35,432 nt of DNA, taken from the NCBI GenBank assembly GCA_937914675.1, contig CALDOC010000100.1:1-35432 (forward strand). The letters run 5' to 3'. Below the pieces are notes generated by a model. It searched no databases. It had not been told where the DNA came from and was given only the letters and a program-made list of their open reading frames with translations. Shown piece after piece: positions 14,966-23,378 of this stretch; positions within the stretch are counted from its first letter, which is position 1; each line of letters begins with the position of its first letter. Position numbers and translations under genes: made by a program. The DNA comes from an uncultured Sulfurimonas sp. (GTDB lineage Bacteria; Campylobacterota; Campylobacteria; Campylobacterales; Sulfurimonadaceae).

Positions 14966-16177
14966 ATGATTCAATCACTCAGAGGAATGAACGATATTTT
15001 AAGTGAAGATTACGAGAGGTTTACGTACTTCATAAACTTGGCGACCAACGTGGCGCAAAGGTATGGTTTTCATTTCATTGAAACTCCACTTTTAGAAGAG
15101 ACGGCTCTTTTTAAACGTAGCGTTGGTGAATCAAGCGACATAGTCGGAAAAGAGATGTATCAATTTATCGATAAAGGCGAGAATGACGTTTGCCTTCGTC
15201 CAGAGGGAACCGCTGGCGTCGTTCGCGCTTTTGTTCAAAAGAAACTAGACAAAGCGGGTGGAATCCACCGTTTTTTTTATCACGGTCCCATGTTTCGCTA
15301 TGAGAGACCTCAAAAAGGACGTTTGAGACAATTTCACCAATTTGGCGTTGAGAGTTTTGGGGTGGATAGCGTTTACGAGGACGCGACTATGATTATGATG
15401 GTTGCAGATATTTTAAAAGCTTGCGGCATTGGATACAGGTTGCAATTAAATTCGCTTGGAGACTCGAATTGCATGCCGGATTATCGTAAAAATTTAATCA
15501 ATTTCATAGAATCCGTAGAAGATGAGATTTGTGAAGATTGCAAGAGAAGAAAACTTACAAACCCCATTCGCGTTTTAGATTGCAAAAATGAGAAATGCCA
15601 AAACCTTTACGCCAAAGCGCCTAAACTTATCAATTCTCTTTGCTCTTCATGTGAAAGCGATTTTAACAAACTTAAGAAAATTCTTACAGACAGCAACATC
15701 GCTTATGAAATAAACTCCAACTTGGTTCGAGGACTTGATTATTATTCTAAAACCGCTTTTGAATTTGTGAGTGACGACATAGGAAGTCAAAGCGCCATCG
15801 CGGGTGGCGGACGTTACGATAAACTTGTGGAATTTTTAGATGGTCGCCCTACTCCAGCCGTTGGTTTTGCCATGGGGATAGAAAGACTGATGGAACTCAT
15901 TGTCATGCCCCAAGCGAAAAGAGATGGTTACTATATTGGCGCGATGGACGAAGAGGCGGTTGACTTGGTTGTGTCTCTTACTCACAGTAAGCGAAATACA
16001 GATAAAGCGACTTGTGACTTTAAAGCGAAAAATCTTAAAAATCATCTAAAAAGCGCAGATAAGGTTAGCGCGAAATATTGCTGCGTTATTGGGACAAATG
16101 AGATAAAAGACGCTACCATATGGGTCAAAGATTTAGAGAGTAAATCCGAAAATGTTATCTTGCTAAAGGATTTTTAA
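14966..16177 (+). CDS. hisS: Histidine--tRNA ligase
   Basis: A class II aminoacyl-tRNA synthetase of 403 residues that charges tRNA-His. Motif 1 surrounds RYGFHFIETPLLE, motif 2 contains LRPEGTAG and FRYERPQKGRLRQFHQ, the histidine-specific LVRGLDYYSKTAFE lies near residue 250, and motif 3 is AVGFAMGIERL near 300. The C-terminal about 85 residues form the anticodon-binding domain. A CEDCKRRKL...CKNEKC cluster near residue 190 lies in the insertion domain. The stop codon is followed immediately by the ATG of the next gene, so a common transcript with the glutamate-synthase-like gene, speA and cysE is expected. Confidence 0.97.
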   Translation: MIQSLRGMNDILSEDYERFTYFINLATNVAQRYGFHFIETPLLEETALFKRSVGESSDIVGKEMYQFIDKGENDVCLRPEGTAGVVRAFVQKKLDKAGGIHRFFYHGPMFRYERPQKGRLRQFHQFGVESFGVDSVYEDATMIMMVADILKACGIGYRLQLNSLGDSNCMPDYRKNLINFIESVEDEICEDCKRRKLTNPIRVLDCKNEKCQNLYAKAPKLINSLCSSCESDFNKLKKILTDSNIAYEINSNLVRGLDYYSKTAFEFVSDDIGSQSAIAGGGRYDKLVEFLDGRPTPAVGFAMGIERLMELIVMPQAKRDGYYIGAMDEEAVDLVVSLTHSKRNTDKATCDFKAKNLKNHLKSADKVSAKYCCVIGTNEIKDATIWVKDLESKSENVILLKDF

Positions 16178-17905
16178 ATGGATTTGCTTCAAGCTATATG
16201 GGATTTTTTCATATATTTTATTGAGTTTTTTGTTTTAGCGATATTTGCTGGCGTATTTGCATTATACGTACATGATAAATACGTTCAACGCCAACACGCT
16301 CTTTTAATTAACTATCCGGTGATAGGAAGAATGCGCTATCTTTTTGAAGCTCTTCGCGAACCTCTTCGACAATATTTTGCCGATGAGAGTTTTTATGAGT
16401 CTAAAGATAAAGTTGATTGGGTTTACAAAGCGGCCAAAGATAAGCCAAACTATCAATCTTTCTCGGTAAACCAACCTTTTGCGGGCTCGCGCTTCATTAT
16501 AAAACATGCTTCAAGCGTCTTAAACGAAGATGAAGTCGATGATGACGCTAGCGTTGTCTTTGGTAAAGACAGAGTGTTTCCCTTTGTGTCGAAAACTCCC
16601 ATCATTCGTTCCGCAATGAGCGATGGGAGTTTAAGTCCCGAAGCTATCCGCGCTTTTAGCTTGGCTGGCGTAAATTCCGATTTAACGATAAATACGGGTG
16701 AAGGTGGTTTGACCTCAAATCATTTATTTACTCTTGAACCAGATTTAAAAAACGCAAAATACTTAGAAATCATCAAAAGCACTCCTTTTGCTGAAATCGC
16801 GTTCAAAGTTGGTGATTTTTTCTTTAACAGAAAGATGTCAATGAAATGGTACAGAACCATACTTTTAAACAAAAAAACTCAGAACACTTATATCTACGAT
16901 ACGGCTTCACATGTCTTATTTCGCGTAAACTGGAAAGCTGATTTAGAAGATTTTCCCAAAGAAGTGCCACCAAGCTTGCCAAATATAATTTTTCAAATGA
17001 GTTCCGGTCTCTATGGAGTGAGAGACGAAGATGGAAAGTTTGATGAACTAAGATACCAAAAAACCATGAAATTTTGCAGAATGACTGAAATTAAAATCGC
17101 TCAGGGCGCGAAACAGACTGGGGGGAAACTAGCGGCATCTAAAGTTACGGCGGACATAGCGTATTACAGAGGAGTTCCTGAGGGTAAAAACGTATTTTCT
17201 CCAAATAGATTTCCGCATGCGAACACAACCGAGGAACTTCTTGATTTTGTGGCAAGACTGCAAAAATTATCCAATAAACCCGTTGGCTTCAAAATTGTCA
17301 TATCGGACGCGAAAGCCATTCAAGAATTGGCGGAAGCGATGGCGCAACATAAAAAAGATGGCAAAAACTTGCCAGATTTCATTACAGTGGATAGTGGCGA
17401 AGGAGGAAGCGCCACCGCTCCGTTGGAACTTATGGAGTCGGTTGGATTAACAACGAACAACGCCCTGTACGTTCTCGATACCATACTAAAACAATACGAC
17501 CTCCGCGATGAGATAAAAATCATAGCGAGCGGAAAAATACTTACTCCGGACGACGCCATAATAACTATGTGCATGGGCGCCGACGCCATAGGCATAGCTC
17601 GTGGTTTCATGATGAGTGGCGGGTGCATTCGAGCTCGCATGTGCTCTGGTTTTGGTTCTCATGTTTGTCCAGTTGGGATGGCGACTCAAGATGAAAAAAA
17701 ACGCGCTTCCTATCTTGTCGTAAAAGAGGGAAAAGAGATAGGAAACTATCATAGAAACCTTGTAAAAAGCATGAAAGTCGTTCTCGCGGTCATGGGCTTA
17801 AAAAGCATAAAAGATTTAAATAGAAGCCATTTGACTTTTAAAAATCGCAGTGGTGACATTTATTTCGACATAGATGTTTATTTTCGTCAAAAACTTCATT
17901 TATAG
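16178..17905 (+). CDS. FMN-binding glutamate synthase family protein, membrane-anchored
   Basis: A 575-residue protein. Residues 7-29 form a membrane anchor; a juxtamembrane region with RQHALLINYPVIGRMRYLFE is typical of this subgroup. The rest is a GltB-type FMN/Fe-S barrel with NTGEGGLT near residue 170, VDSGEGGSATAPLE near 405 and a cysteine cluster GGCIRARMCSGFGSHVCPVG near 485. The amidotransferase domain of GltB and the GltD subunit are absent, so it is not a complete glutamate synthase. Its electron donor and substrate are unknown. The cysteines are spaced C-x5-C-x7-C, wider than the C-x5-C-x4-C that I recall for classical GltB. It sits between hisS and speA, which I recall as adjacent in Campylobacter jejuni. 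Confidence 0.88.
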   Translation: MDLLQAIWDFFIYFIEFFVLAIFAGVFALYVHDKYVQRQHALLINYPVIGRMRYLFEALREPLRQYFADESFYESKDKVDWVYKAAKDKPNYQSFSVNQPFAGSRFIIKHASSVLNEDEVDDDASVVFGKDRVFPFVSKTPIIRSAMSDGSLSPEAIRAFSLAGVNSDLTINTGEGGLTSNHLFTLEPDLKNAKYLEIIKSTPFAEIAFKVGDFFFNRKMSMKWYRTILLNKKTQNTYIYDTASHVLFRVNWKADLEDFPKEVPPSLPNIIFQMSSGLYGVRDEDGKFDELRYQKTMKFCRMTEIKIAQGAKQTGGKLAASKVTADIAYYRGVPEGKNVFSPNRFPHANTTEELLDFVARLQKLSNKPVGFKIVISDAKAIQELAEAMAQHKKDGKNLPDFITVDSGEGGSATAPLELMESVGLTTNNALYVLDTILKQYDLRDEIKIIASGKILTPDDAIITMCMGADAIGIARGFMMSGGCIRARMCSGFGSHVCPVGMATQDEKKRASYLVVKEGKEIGNYHRNLVKSMKVVLAVMGLKSIKDLNRSHLTFKNRSGDIYFDIDVYFRQKLHL

Positions 17906-17914
17906 GATTAATTA

Positions 17915-19744
17915 TTGAAAAATTTCGGTCTTGACATATGGTCAAATAAAAACTTTATTATAGAAGACGGTGAGATAAAACTCAATTATAAGTGTATGCC
18001 CTCACTTTTAGAAATCACGAACGAGATACGATCCAAAGACGTAAAAGGTCCCATCATCCTAAGGTTTCCTCATCTCGTGAAAAGACAGATAAAGACGCTT
18101 TACTCAAACTTTTCAAAAGCTATAGTGGATAACGGCTATAGAGGTAAGTTTCATGCTGTATTTCCTCTAAAAGTAAATCAATTTCCAGCTGCCGTGGAAG
18201 CGATAACTTCTCAGGGAAAAAAATACAATTATGGTCTAGAAGCCGGTAGTAAAGCGGAACTCATTCTTGCTATGAGCAAAACGCCTAGTGGCGCGAATAT
18301 TACCGTCAATGGATTTAAAGATAAAGAGATGTTAACGCTTGGTTTCATAGCCGCCCAAAGCGGTCATAACATTACAGTCACCATAGAAGGTCTTAACGAG
18401 TTGGAAACTATTATTCAAGTGGCTTCAGAGTGCTCTTTAAACGTTCCAAATATTGGCATTAGAGTTAGACTTCATAGCGCTGGAAGTGGCATCTGGGCAA
18501 AAAGTGGAGGAATGGACGCAAAGTTTGGTTTAACTTCTACGGAAATAATCGAAGCCATCAAATTACTCAAAGACGCGAACCTTTTAAATAAACTCAAAAT
18601 GATTCACTTTCATATTGGTTCTCAAATGTCAGACATCGCTCCGCTAAAAAAAGCTCTTCGCGAAGCTGGAAATATTTACGTCCAACTTAAGATGATGGGC
18701 GCGGAGGCTCTTTCTAGTATAAATATTGGAGGAGGATTGGCTGTTGAATACGATCAACATATTTTGTCAAATGAAAGAAATTACTCAATAAACGAGTTTT
18801 CTAGCAGCGTTGTCTTTTTACTTGGCGAAATTATGAACGCCAAAAAAGTGGAACATCCTGATATTTTCACAGAATCCGGTAGATTCATCGTAGCCTCGCA
18901 TGCCATACTTATAACTCCAGTTTTAGAACTTTTTTCACAAGATTATCAAGAAAAACTTTTAAATTTTAAAGAAAAAAATCCACCGCTTATCGAAGAGCTT
19001 ATAGAATTAACTAAACTTTTAAACAATGCAAACTGTATCGAGTATCTTCATGACGCGCTTGATCATATGGAATCGCTTTTTACTCTTTTCGATTTAGGAT
19101 ACATCGATCTTCAAGACCGTTCAAACTCTGAGATTTTAGTACATAACATTATTAAAAAAGCGCTCTATTTAAAATCGGCAAATCCAACGAACGAACTGGA
19201 AGAACTTCAAAGTAAACTACAAGAGAGATACCTTATTAACGCTTCCATTTTTCAAAGTTTACCCGATTATTGGGGATTGGGACAACATTTTCCAGTTATG
19301 CCCATACATCACTTAAACACAACTCCTCTTCGAGCGGCTTCACTTTGGGACATTACCTGTGACAGTGACGGAGAAATAGCGTTTAATCCTGAAAAGCCTT
19401 TATACTTGCATGACGTAAACTTAGATGAAGAAGACTACTTTTTAGCGTTTTTCAATGTTGGAGCCTATCAAGAAACTTTAGGAATGAATCATAACTTGTT
19501 TACCCATCCTAATGAATACACCATAAACGTTACGGACGCAAAATATGAAATAATCAACGAGATAGAATCTAAAAGCATTCTTGACATATTGGACTCTATT
19601 GGCTACAACAAGGACGAAATTTTAAATAAACTTAAAACAGATTTACTGAAAAGTGAATTTATTACAGAAAAAGAAAAGAACGCTACACTTGCTCAATTGG
19701 AAACCTTTATTCAACAAAATGGGTATTTAAGAACTACAAATTAA
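17915..19744 (+). CDS. speA: Biosynthetic arginine decarboxylase SpeA
   Basis: A PLP-dependent fold-III (alanine-racemase barrel) decarboxylase of 609 residues making agmatine from arginine, the first step of one polyamine route. The PLP lysine is in HAVFPLKVNQ near residue 90. The barrel continues with YGLEAGSKAEL, GFKDKEML and HFHIGSQMSD, and the phosphate site is SINIGGGLAVEYD. The C-terminal domain has HPNEY and other family segments. The start codon is TTG at 17915, with AGGA 6-10 nt before it; no ATG is available nearby. It follows the preceding gene by 9 nt and cysE by TTG comes 13 nt later. It is slightly shorter than E. coli SpeA. Confidence 0.95.
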   Translation: MKNFGLDIWSNKNFIIEDGEIKLNYKCMPSLLEITNEIRSKDVKGPIILRFPHLVKRQIKTLYSNFSKAIVDNGYRGKFHAVFPLKVNQFPAAVEAITSQGKKYNYGLEAGSKAELILAMSKTPSGANITVNGFKDKEMLTLGFIAAQSGHNITVTIEGLNELETIIQVASECSLNVPNIGIRVRLHSAGSGIWAKSGGMDAKFGLTSTEIIEAIKLLKDANLLNKLKMIHFHIGSQMSDIAPLKKALREAGNIYVQLKMMGAEALSSINIGGGLAVEYDQHILSNERNYSINEFSSSVVFLLGEIMNAKKVEHPDIFTESGRFIVASHAILITPVLELFSQDYQEKLLNFKEKNPPLIEELIELTKLLNNANCIEYLHDALDHMESLFTLFDLGYIDLQDRSNSEILVHNIIKKALYLKSANPTNELEELQSKLQERYLINASIFQSLPDYWGLGQHFPVMPIHHLNTTPLRAASLWDITCDSDGEIAFNPEKPLYLHDVNLDEEDYFLAFFNVGAYQETLGMNHNLFTHPNEYTINVTDAKYEIINEIESKSILDILDSIGYNKDEILNKLKTDLLKSEFITEKEKNATLAQLETFIQQNGYLRTTN

Positions 19745-19757
19745 TTAGGATTCAGCA

Positions 19758-20459
19758 TTGGGATTATATAGTGACATAAAAGAAGATTTTACAAACGCTT
19801 ATAGAAACGACCCCGCTCTAAACTCGAAGGTGGATTTTTTATTTAATTATCCTGGAGTTTGGGCTATAGCATGGTATAGAATAGCGCATAGACTTCATAA
19901 AAACAATTTTAAAAGATTAGCTAGAATGATAATGGGATTGAACCATATTTTCACTCATATAGACATTCACCCAGCAGCGGTTATTGGTCAAAGAGTTTTT
20001 ATAGATCATGGAACGGGCGTGGTTATCGGTGAAACGGCAATCGTAGAAGACGACGTATTGATTTATCAAGGAGTAACCCTAGGCGGAGTTTCGCTCAACC
20101 ATGGAAAGAGACATCCCACTGTAAAAAGAGGCGCGGTTATTGGCGCTGGAGCAAAGATACTTGGAAATATCGTTATTGGAGAATATGCAAAAATTGGAGC
20201 GAATTCCGTTGTGGTAAAACCCGTTCCCGATTGTTCCACCGCGATAGGGATACCAGCTCATGTTATAGAAAAAGGAAGATGCACCGATCCATTTATGCAC
20301 AATATGCTTCCAGACATAAACAAAGAGATGTTTGAGTACCTACTAAAAAGAGTTGCGATTTTGGAACATATTTTAGTTGAAGACAACAAATCAGTTCTTG
20401 AAGAAGATTTAGAACTAGAAGACATTTATGAATCATTTATTAGAGCTATGAAAAACTAG
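19758..20459 (+). CDS. cysE: Serine O-acetyltransferase
   Basis: Acetylates L-serine with acetyl-CoA, giving O-acetylserine for cysteine synthesis. The 233-residue protein has a short N-terminal helical part and a left-handed beta-helix from about residue 65, with hexapeptide repeats such as VIGQRVFIDHGTGVVIGET. The catalytic His/Asp region is DIHPAAVIG and FIDHGTG, and the acetyl-CoA site includes GGVSLNHGKRHPTV. The N-terminus is shorter than that of E. coli CysE, as in EpsC-type enzymes. The start is TTG with AGGA 7 nt upstream. A helical C-terminal tail rich in Glu and Leu (about residues 185-230) is unlike the short tail of E. coli CysE. Confidence 0.95.
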   Translation: MGLYSDIKEDFTNAYRNDPALNSKVDFLFNYPGVWAIAWYRIAHRLHKNNFKRLARMIMGLNHIFTHIDIHPAAVIGQRVFIDHGTGVVIGETAIVEDDVLIYQGVTLGGVSLNHGKRHPTVKRGAVIGAGAKILGNIVIGEYAKIGANSVVVKPVPDCSTAIGIPAHVIEKGRCTDPFMHNMLPDINKEMFEYLLKRVAILEHILVEDNKSVLEEDLELEDIYESFIRAMKN

Positions 20460-20504
20460 CCTCTTTTTTCAGCTTATATAAACTTATATATACTATTATT
20501 TTAG

Positions 20505-20510
20505 TATAAT
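20505..20510 (+). promoter_or_regulatory. -10 box of aspC
   Basis: TATAAT lies 40 nt before the aspC ATG, in the 91-nt gap after cysE. The Shine-Dalgarno sequence AAGGA lies at 20540-20544. Confidence 0.5.
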
Positions 20511-20524
20511 TTGTCCATTAATTT

Positions 20525-20538
20525 AACCTATTTAGGTT
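20525..20538 (+). repeat. Perfect palindrome in the aspC leader
   Basis: AACCTA-TT-TAGGTT is a perfect 6-bp inverted repeat placed between the predicted transcription start and the ribosome binding site. It could be a repressor operator or a small mRNA hairpin next to the Shine-Dalgarno sequence. The regulator, if any, is unknown. Confidence 0.45.
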
Positions 20539-20550
20539 CAAGGACTTATT

Positions 20551-21720
20551 ATGCTAACAAACCGCATTAACACGCTATCCGAATCGATTACAATCGCTAT
20601 CTCAACGCTCGCGCAAGAGTTAAAAGCGCAAGGAAAAGACATATTAAGTTTTTCCGCTGGCGAACCGGATTTTGACACCCCTCAAGTGATTAAAAACGCC
20701 GCTATTGACGCAATAAACAAAGGGTTTACTAAATATACGGCAGTTGATGGCGTACCATCTTTAAAGGCGGCAGTTGCTTTAAAACTCAAACGAGACAATG
20801 GACTCACGTACGCTCCGAATCAAATCATCGTAAATAATGGAGCAAAACATTCTCTATTTAATCTCTTTGCGGCTACCATCCAAAAAGGCGATGAAGTTAT
20901 CATTCCCGCTCCTTATTGGGTTACTTATCCTGAACTTGTACTCTATCATGGCGGAACGGTTGTAGAAATAGAAACGCTTGATGATTCAGGATTTAAAATA
21001 ACTCCCGAACAATTAAAACAAGCCTTAACGCCAAAGACAAAAATGTTAGTTCTCACTTCTCCGTCAAATCCAACGGGCTCGGTTTATTCGAAAGAAGAAT
21101 TAACTGCGCTTGGAAAAATTTTAGAAGGCACAAGCGTAATTGTAGCTAGTGACGAGATGTATGAAAAACTGATTTACACTGGCGCTTTTACTTCTGCGGC
21201 CGCCGTAAGCGAAGATATGTTCAAGCGCACAGTAACCATTAATGGTCTTAGTAAATCTGTCGCTATGACTGGCTGGAGATTTGGGTATATGGCCGCATAT
21301 GACACTGAAATCGTGCAAGCGACTAAAAAACTTCAATCGCAAAGTACTTCAAACATCAACTCAATCACTCAATACGCCGCTATCGCAGGTCTTAATGGTA
21401 GCGCGGATGAAGATATAGAAATGATGCGTCAAGAATTCCTAAAACGTCGTGACGAAGCGGTTAAACTCTTCAACGAAGTGGATGGTCTAAGCGTTCTTAA
21501 ACCAGATGGGGCTTTTTATCTTTTTGTAAACATTAAAGAAGTTAGCAATGATTCGCTTAAATTCTGCAAGGATTTATTGTCTGAGCAAGAAGTGGCCGTA
21601 GTTCCAGGCGTTGGTTTCGGAAGCGAAGGTTATTTTAGATTTAGTTTCGCTACCGACATAGAGAGCATTCGCATAGGAATTAAAAGAATTGAAGAGTTTG
21701 TGAAAGGGCTTAAAAAGTAG
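20551..21720 (+). CDS. aspC: Pyridoxal-phosphate aspartate aminotransferase
   Basis: A 389-residue class I/II aminotransferase of the Ib subgroup, converting aspartate and 2-oxoglutarate to oxaloacetate and glutamate. The substrate region FSAGEPDFDTP lies near residue 33, NNGAKHSLF near 93, SPSNPTGSVYS near 170 and the PLP-lysine motif GLSKSVAMTGWRFGYMA near 232. The closing FRFSFATDIESI carries the substrate-binding arginine. Related enzymes in this group also accept prephenate or other acids, so exact specificity is inferred. The gene has its own promoter and ends in AAG TAG inside a bidirectional hairpin. Confidence 0.93.
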   Translation: MLTNRINTLSESITIAISTLAQELKAQGKDILSFSAGEPDFDTPQVIKNAAIDAINKGFTKYTAVDGVPSLKAAVALKLKRDNGLTYAPNQIIVNNGAKHSLFNLFAATIQKGDEVIIPAPYWVTYPELVLYHGGTVVEIETLDDSGFKITPEQLKQALTPKTKMLVLTSPSNPTGSVYSKEELTALGKILEGTSVIVASDEMYEKLIYTGAFTSAAAVSEDMFKRTVTINGLSKSVAMTGWRFGYMAAYDTEIVQATKKLQSQSTSNINSITQYAAIAGLNGSADEDIEMMRQEFLKRRDEAVKLFNEVDGLSVLKPDGAFYLFVNIKEVSNDSLKFCKDLLSEQEVAVVPGVGFGSEGYFRFSFATDIESIRIGIKRIEEFVKGLKK

Positions 21721-21734
21721 GTAAAACCTACTTT
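21714..21734. terminator. Bidirectional terminator containing both stop codons
   Basis: AAAGTAGGT-AAA-ACCTACTTT is a perfect 9-bp stem with a 3-nt loop. The plus strand continues only as AAAG, while the minus strand continues into TT after the stem's own T run, giving five T's in all. The TAG stops of aspC (21718-21720) and of the convergent 67-residue gene (21728-21730) lie symmetrically within the two arms. Confidence 0.75.
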
Positions 21735-21931
21735 AAAGCGATTAAAGCTTCAATGACTTCTTCGAGATTATTCATTGGAAGATGTACTTTCCATTCTGGG
21801 GAGTCGGCGTTGCCAGCCAATGAGATGCCAATGCTGGCTACGGTTCCACTTCCAACTCCGTACGGTTCTTCTATTTTTCTTACAGAAATAACGCCTTTTT
21901 TCGTTCCACTTAACGCAATTGTTTTACTCAT
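21728..21931 (-). CDS. Conserved-looking 67-residue protein, unknown function
   Basis: A small protein starting MSKTIALSGTKKG and containing EEPYGVGSGTVASIGISLAG, then PEWKVHLPMNNLEEVIEALIAL. The pattern suggests a small beta-sheet followed by one C-terminal helix, with neither signal peptide nor membrane segment. I recall similar hypothetical proteins in Sulfurimonas-type genomes but no function. AAGGA stands 7 nt before the ATG, and the gene follows lpxD by 15 nt as the last member of the ilvI-ilvH-lpxD group. It ends in AAG TAG inside the hairpin shared with aspC. Confidence 0.75.
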   Translation of the reverse strand: MSKTIALSGTKKGVISVRKIEEPYGVGSGTVASIGISLAGNADSPEWKVHLPMNNLEEVIEALIALK

Positions 21932-21946
21932 ATTTATATCCTTTTT

Positions 21947-22897
21947 TTATTTCAACAGTCTAGCTATTTTTACCTGAAGTTTAAGCCATTGCTTATGATC
22001 CATTAATGGAAATCCAGAAAAAGTTTTTCCACTCTCTTTGATATTGTGAGTAACTCCGCTTCTCGCCGCAAAGGTAGAAAATGGCGCTATTTCTAAATGT
22101 CCAGCGAATGCGGCTTGTCCTCCAACTACAACGTTGCGTCCAAGTTTCGTTGAACCAGCGCTTCCTGATTGAGCTACAAACACGGAGTATTCGCCAATTT
22201 CACAATTATGCCCAATCTGAACAAGATTATCAATGCGAACGCCTTTTTTTATCAGCGTTGTTCCAAACACGGCCCGGTCAACGCTTACATTGCTTCCAAT
22301 TTCAACGTCGTCTTCTATTACGACGTTTCCATTTTGATAAATTTTCGTATGTTGCCCCAAGGAGTTCGTGGCAAAGCCAAAACCGTCGGAGCCAATGGCC
22401 GTGTTTGCATGAATTATGCAATCGCTTCCTATCTTGCAATCTCTATAAATGGTCACGCTTGGATAAATAATGGTGTTATCGCCAATAATCGCGTTCGCGC
22501 CAATATATACATGCGACAAAATAGTACAATTCTTTCCAATTTTTGCGCCATTTGCTATTTCCGCTTTGGGAGATATTTTGCTCCCCTCGCCTATCAAGGC
22601 TTTGGGCAAGGAATCGTCTTCTATTGGAGGAGCGAAATATTTTGAAAGAATCGCCATGGAAAGATATGAATTGTCTACGACAAGAGGAAGACAAGCTTTT
22701 GGCAAATGCTCCACTAGAGATTCTGAAAGAATAATGGCGGCGGCCTTCGAATTTTCTATGTCTTTTACGTATTTAGAATTTGACACAAAAGAAATTTCAT
22801 GAGAGTTGGCGTCTTTTAAAGTGTTGATACCGGTTATCTCAATGTCAACACCCTTAAAATCACTCTTTAAAATTTCCGCTATGTAAGATAAAGTCAT
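21947..22897 (-). CDS. lpxD: UDP-3-O-(3-hydroxyacyl)glucosamine N-acyltransferase LpxD
   Basis: Adds the N-linked hydroxyacyl chain in lipid A synthesis. The 316-residue protein has an N-terminal uridine-binding domain (to about residue 95), a left-handed beta-helix of hexapeptide repeats (about 100-290) and a short C-terminal helix. The catalytic His lies in the LVQIGHNCEIG region near residue 230, and GSDGFGFA near 165 is the family marker. The last segment FSGFPLMDHKQWLK is also conserved. It begins 4 nt after the ilvH stop, an unusual pairing of branched-chain amino acid and lipid A genes that I recall also from Campylobacter. Confidence 0.95.
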   Translation of the reverse strand: MTLSYIAEILKSDFKGVDIEITGINTLKDANSHEISFVSNSKYVKDIENSKAAAIILSESLVEHLPKACLPLVVDNSYLSMAILSKYFAPPIEDDSLPKALIGEGSKISPKAEIANGAKIGKNCTILSHVYIGANAIIGDNTIIYPSVTIYRDCKIGSDCIIHANTAIGSDGFGFATNSLGQHTKIYQNGNVVIEDDVEIGSNVSVDRAVFGTTLIKKGVRIDNLVQIGHNCEIGEYSVFVAQSGSAGSTKLGRNVVVGGQAAFAGHLEIAPFSTFAARSGVTHNIKESGKTFSGFPLMDHKQWLKLQVKIARLLK

Positions 22898-22901
22898 AAG
22901 A

Positions 22902-23378
22902 TTATCTCTCTAGCGCCACAGCGCCACCTCTTACTATCTCTTTTGGATTATAACGTTTAATGATGCTTAAAAAGTTATCGATTCTGTGAGGTTCATCCGC
23001 AACCATCGCTATAACGACGTTATCGCCAACGTTAACTATCTTTCCATTATAGGCTTGACAAAGAGTGCCAATGTCCGTGATGTTCTCAGTTATTGGGAAT
23101 TTAACGAGAGCCATCTCTTTTTCTACAATGTCCGCATGTTCATAAACTTTTAGAACTGGTATAAGCTTATGAAGTTGTTTTGTTATCTGTTCTATAACGC
23201 GAACGGAACCGGCTGTAACAATCGTTAAACGGGAGTATCTCGTGTCTGGAATTGGAGCTACGGTCAACGATGTGATATTATATCCACGTCCAGAGAAAAG
23301 ATTCGTTATACGAGATAAAACGCTCGCTTCATTAATAACTATGACGGAAACTACTCTTCTTTCGCTATTTTCAGTCAT
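22902..23378 (-). CDS. ilvH: Acetolactate synthase small (regulatory) subunit
   Basis: A 158-residue regulatory subunit. The first ACT domain at residues 8-80 (VVSVIVINEASVLSRITNLFSGRGYNI) binds valine for feedback inhibition, and a second ACT-like domain follows, ending in GAVALER. The motif NEASVLSRI corresponds to the amino-acid contact loop. The ATG overlaps the ilvI stop by 1 nt, which ensures balanced synthesis of the two subunits. Confidence 0.95.
   Translation of the reverse strand: MTENSERRVVSVIVINEASVLSRITNLFSGRGYNITSLTVAPIPDTRYSRLTIVTAGSVRVIEQITKQLHKLIPVLKVYEHADIVEKEMALVKFPITENITDIGTLCQAYNGKIVNVGDNVVIAMVADEPHRIDNFLSIIKRYNPKEIVRGGAVALER

Noticed and set aside
17320-17752. Minus-strand ORFs opposite the glutamate-synthase-like gene
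   Set aside because: Methionine- and serine-rich shadow frames without start signals, opposite an intact coding region.
20470-20493. CTTATATA direct repeat after cysE as a terminator or binding site
   Set aside because: It is a simple AT repeat; any hairpin would have only A-T pairs and no T tail.
22081-22802. Several plus-strand ORFs (110-158 aa) opposite lpxD
   Set aside because: They lie wholly in the antisense of an intact lpxD with clear motifs, and their translations show no domain or start signal.
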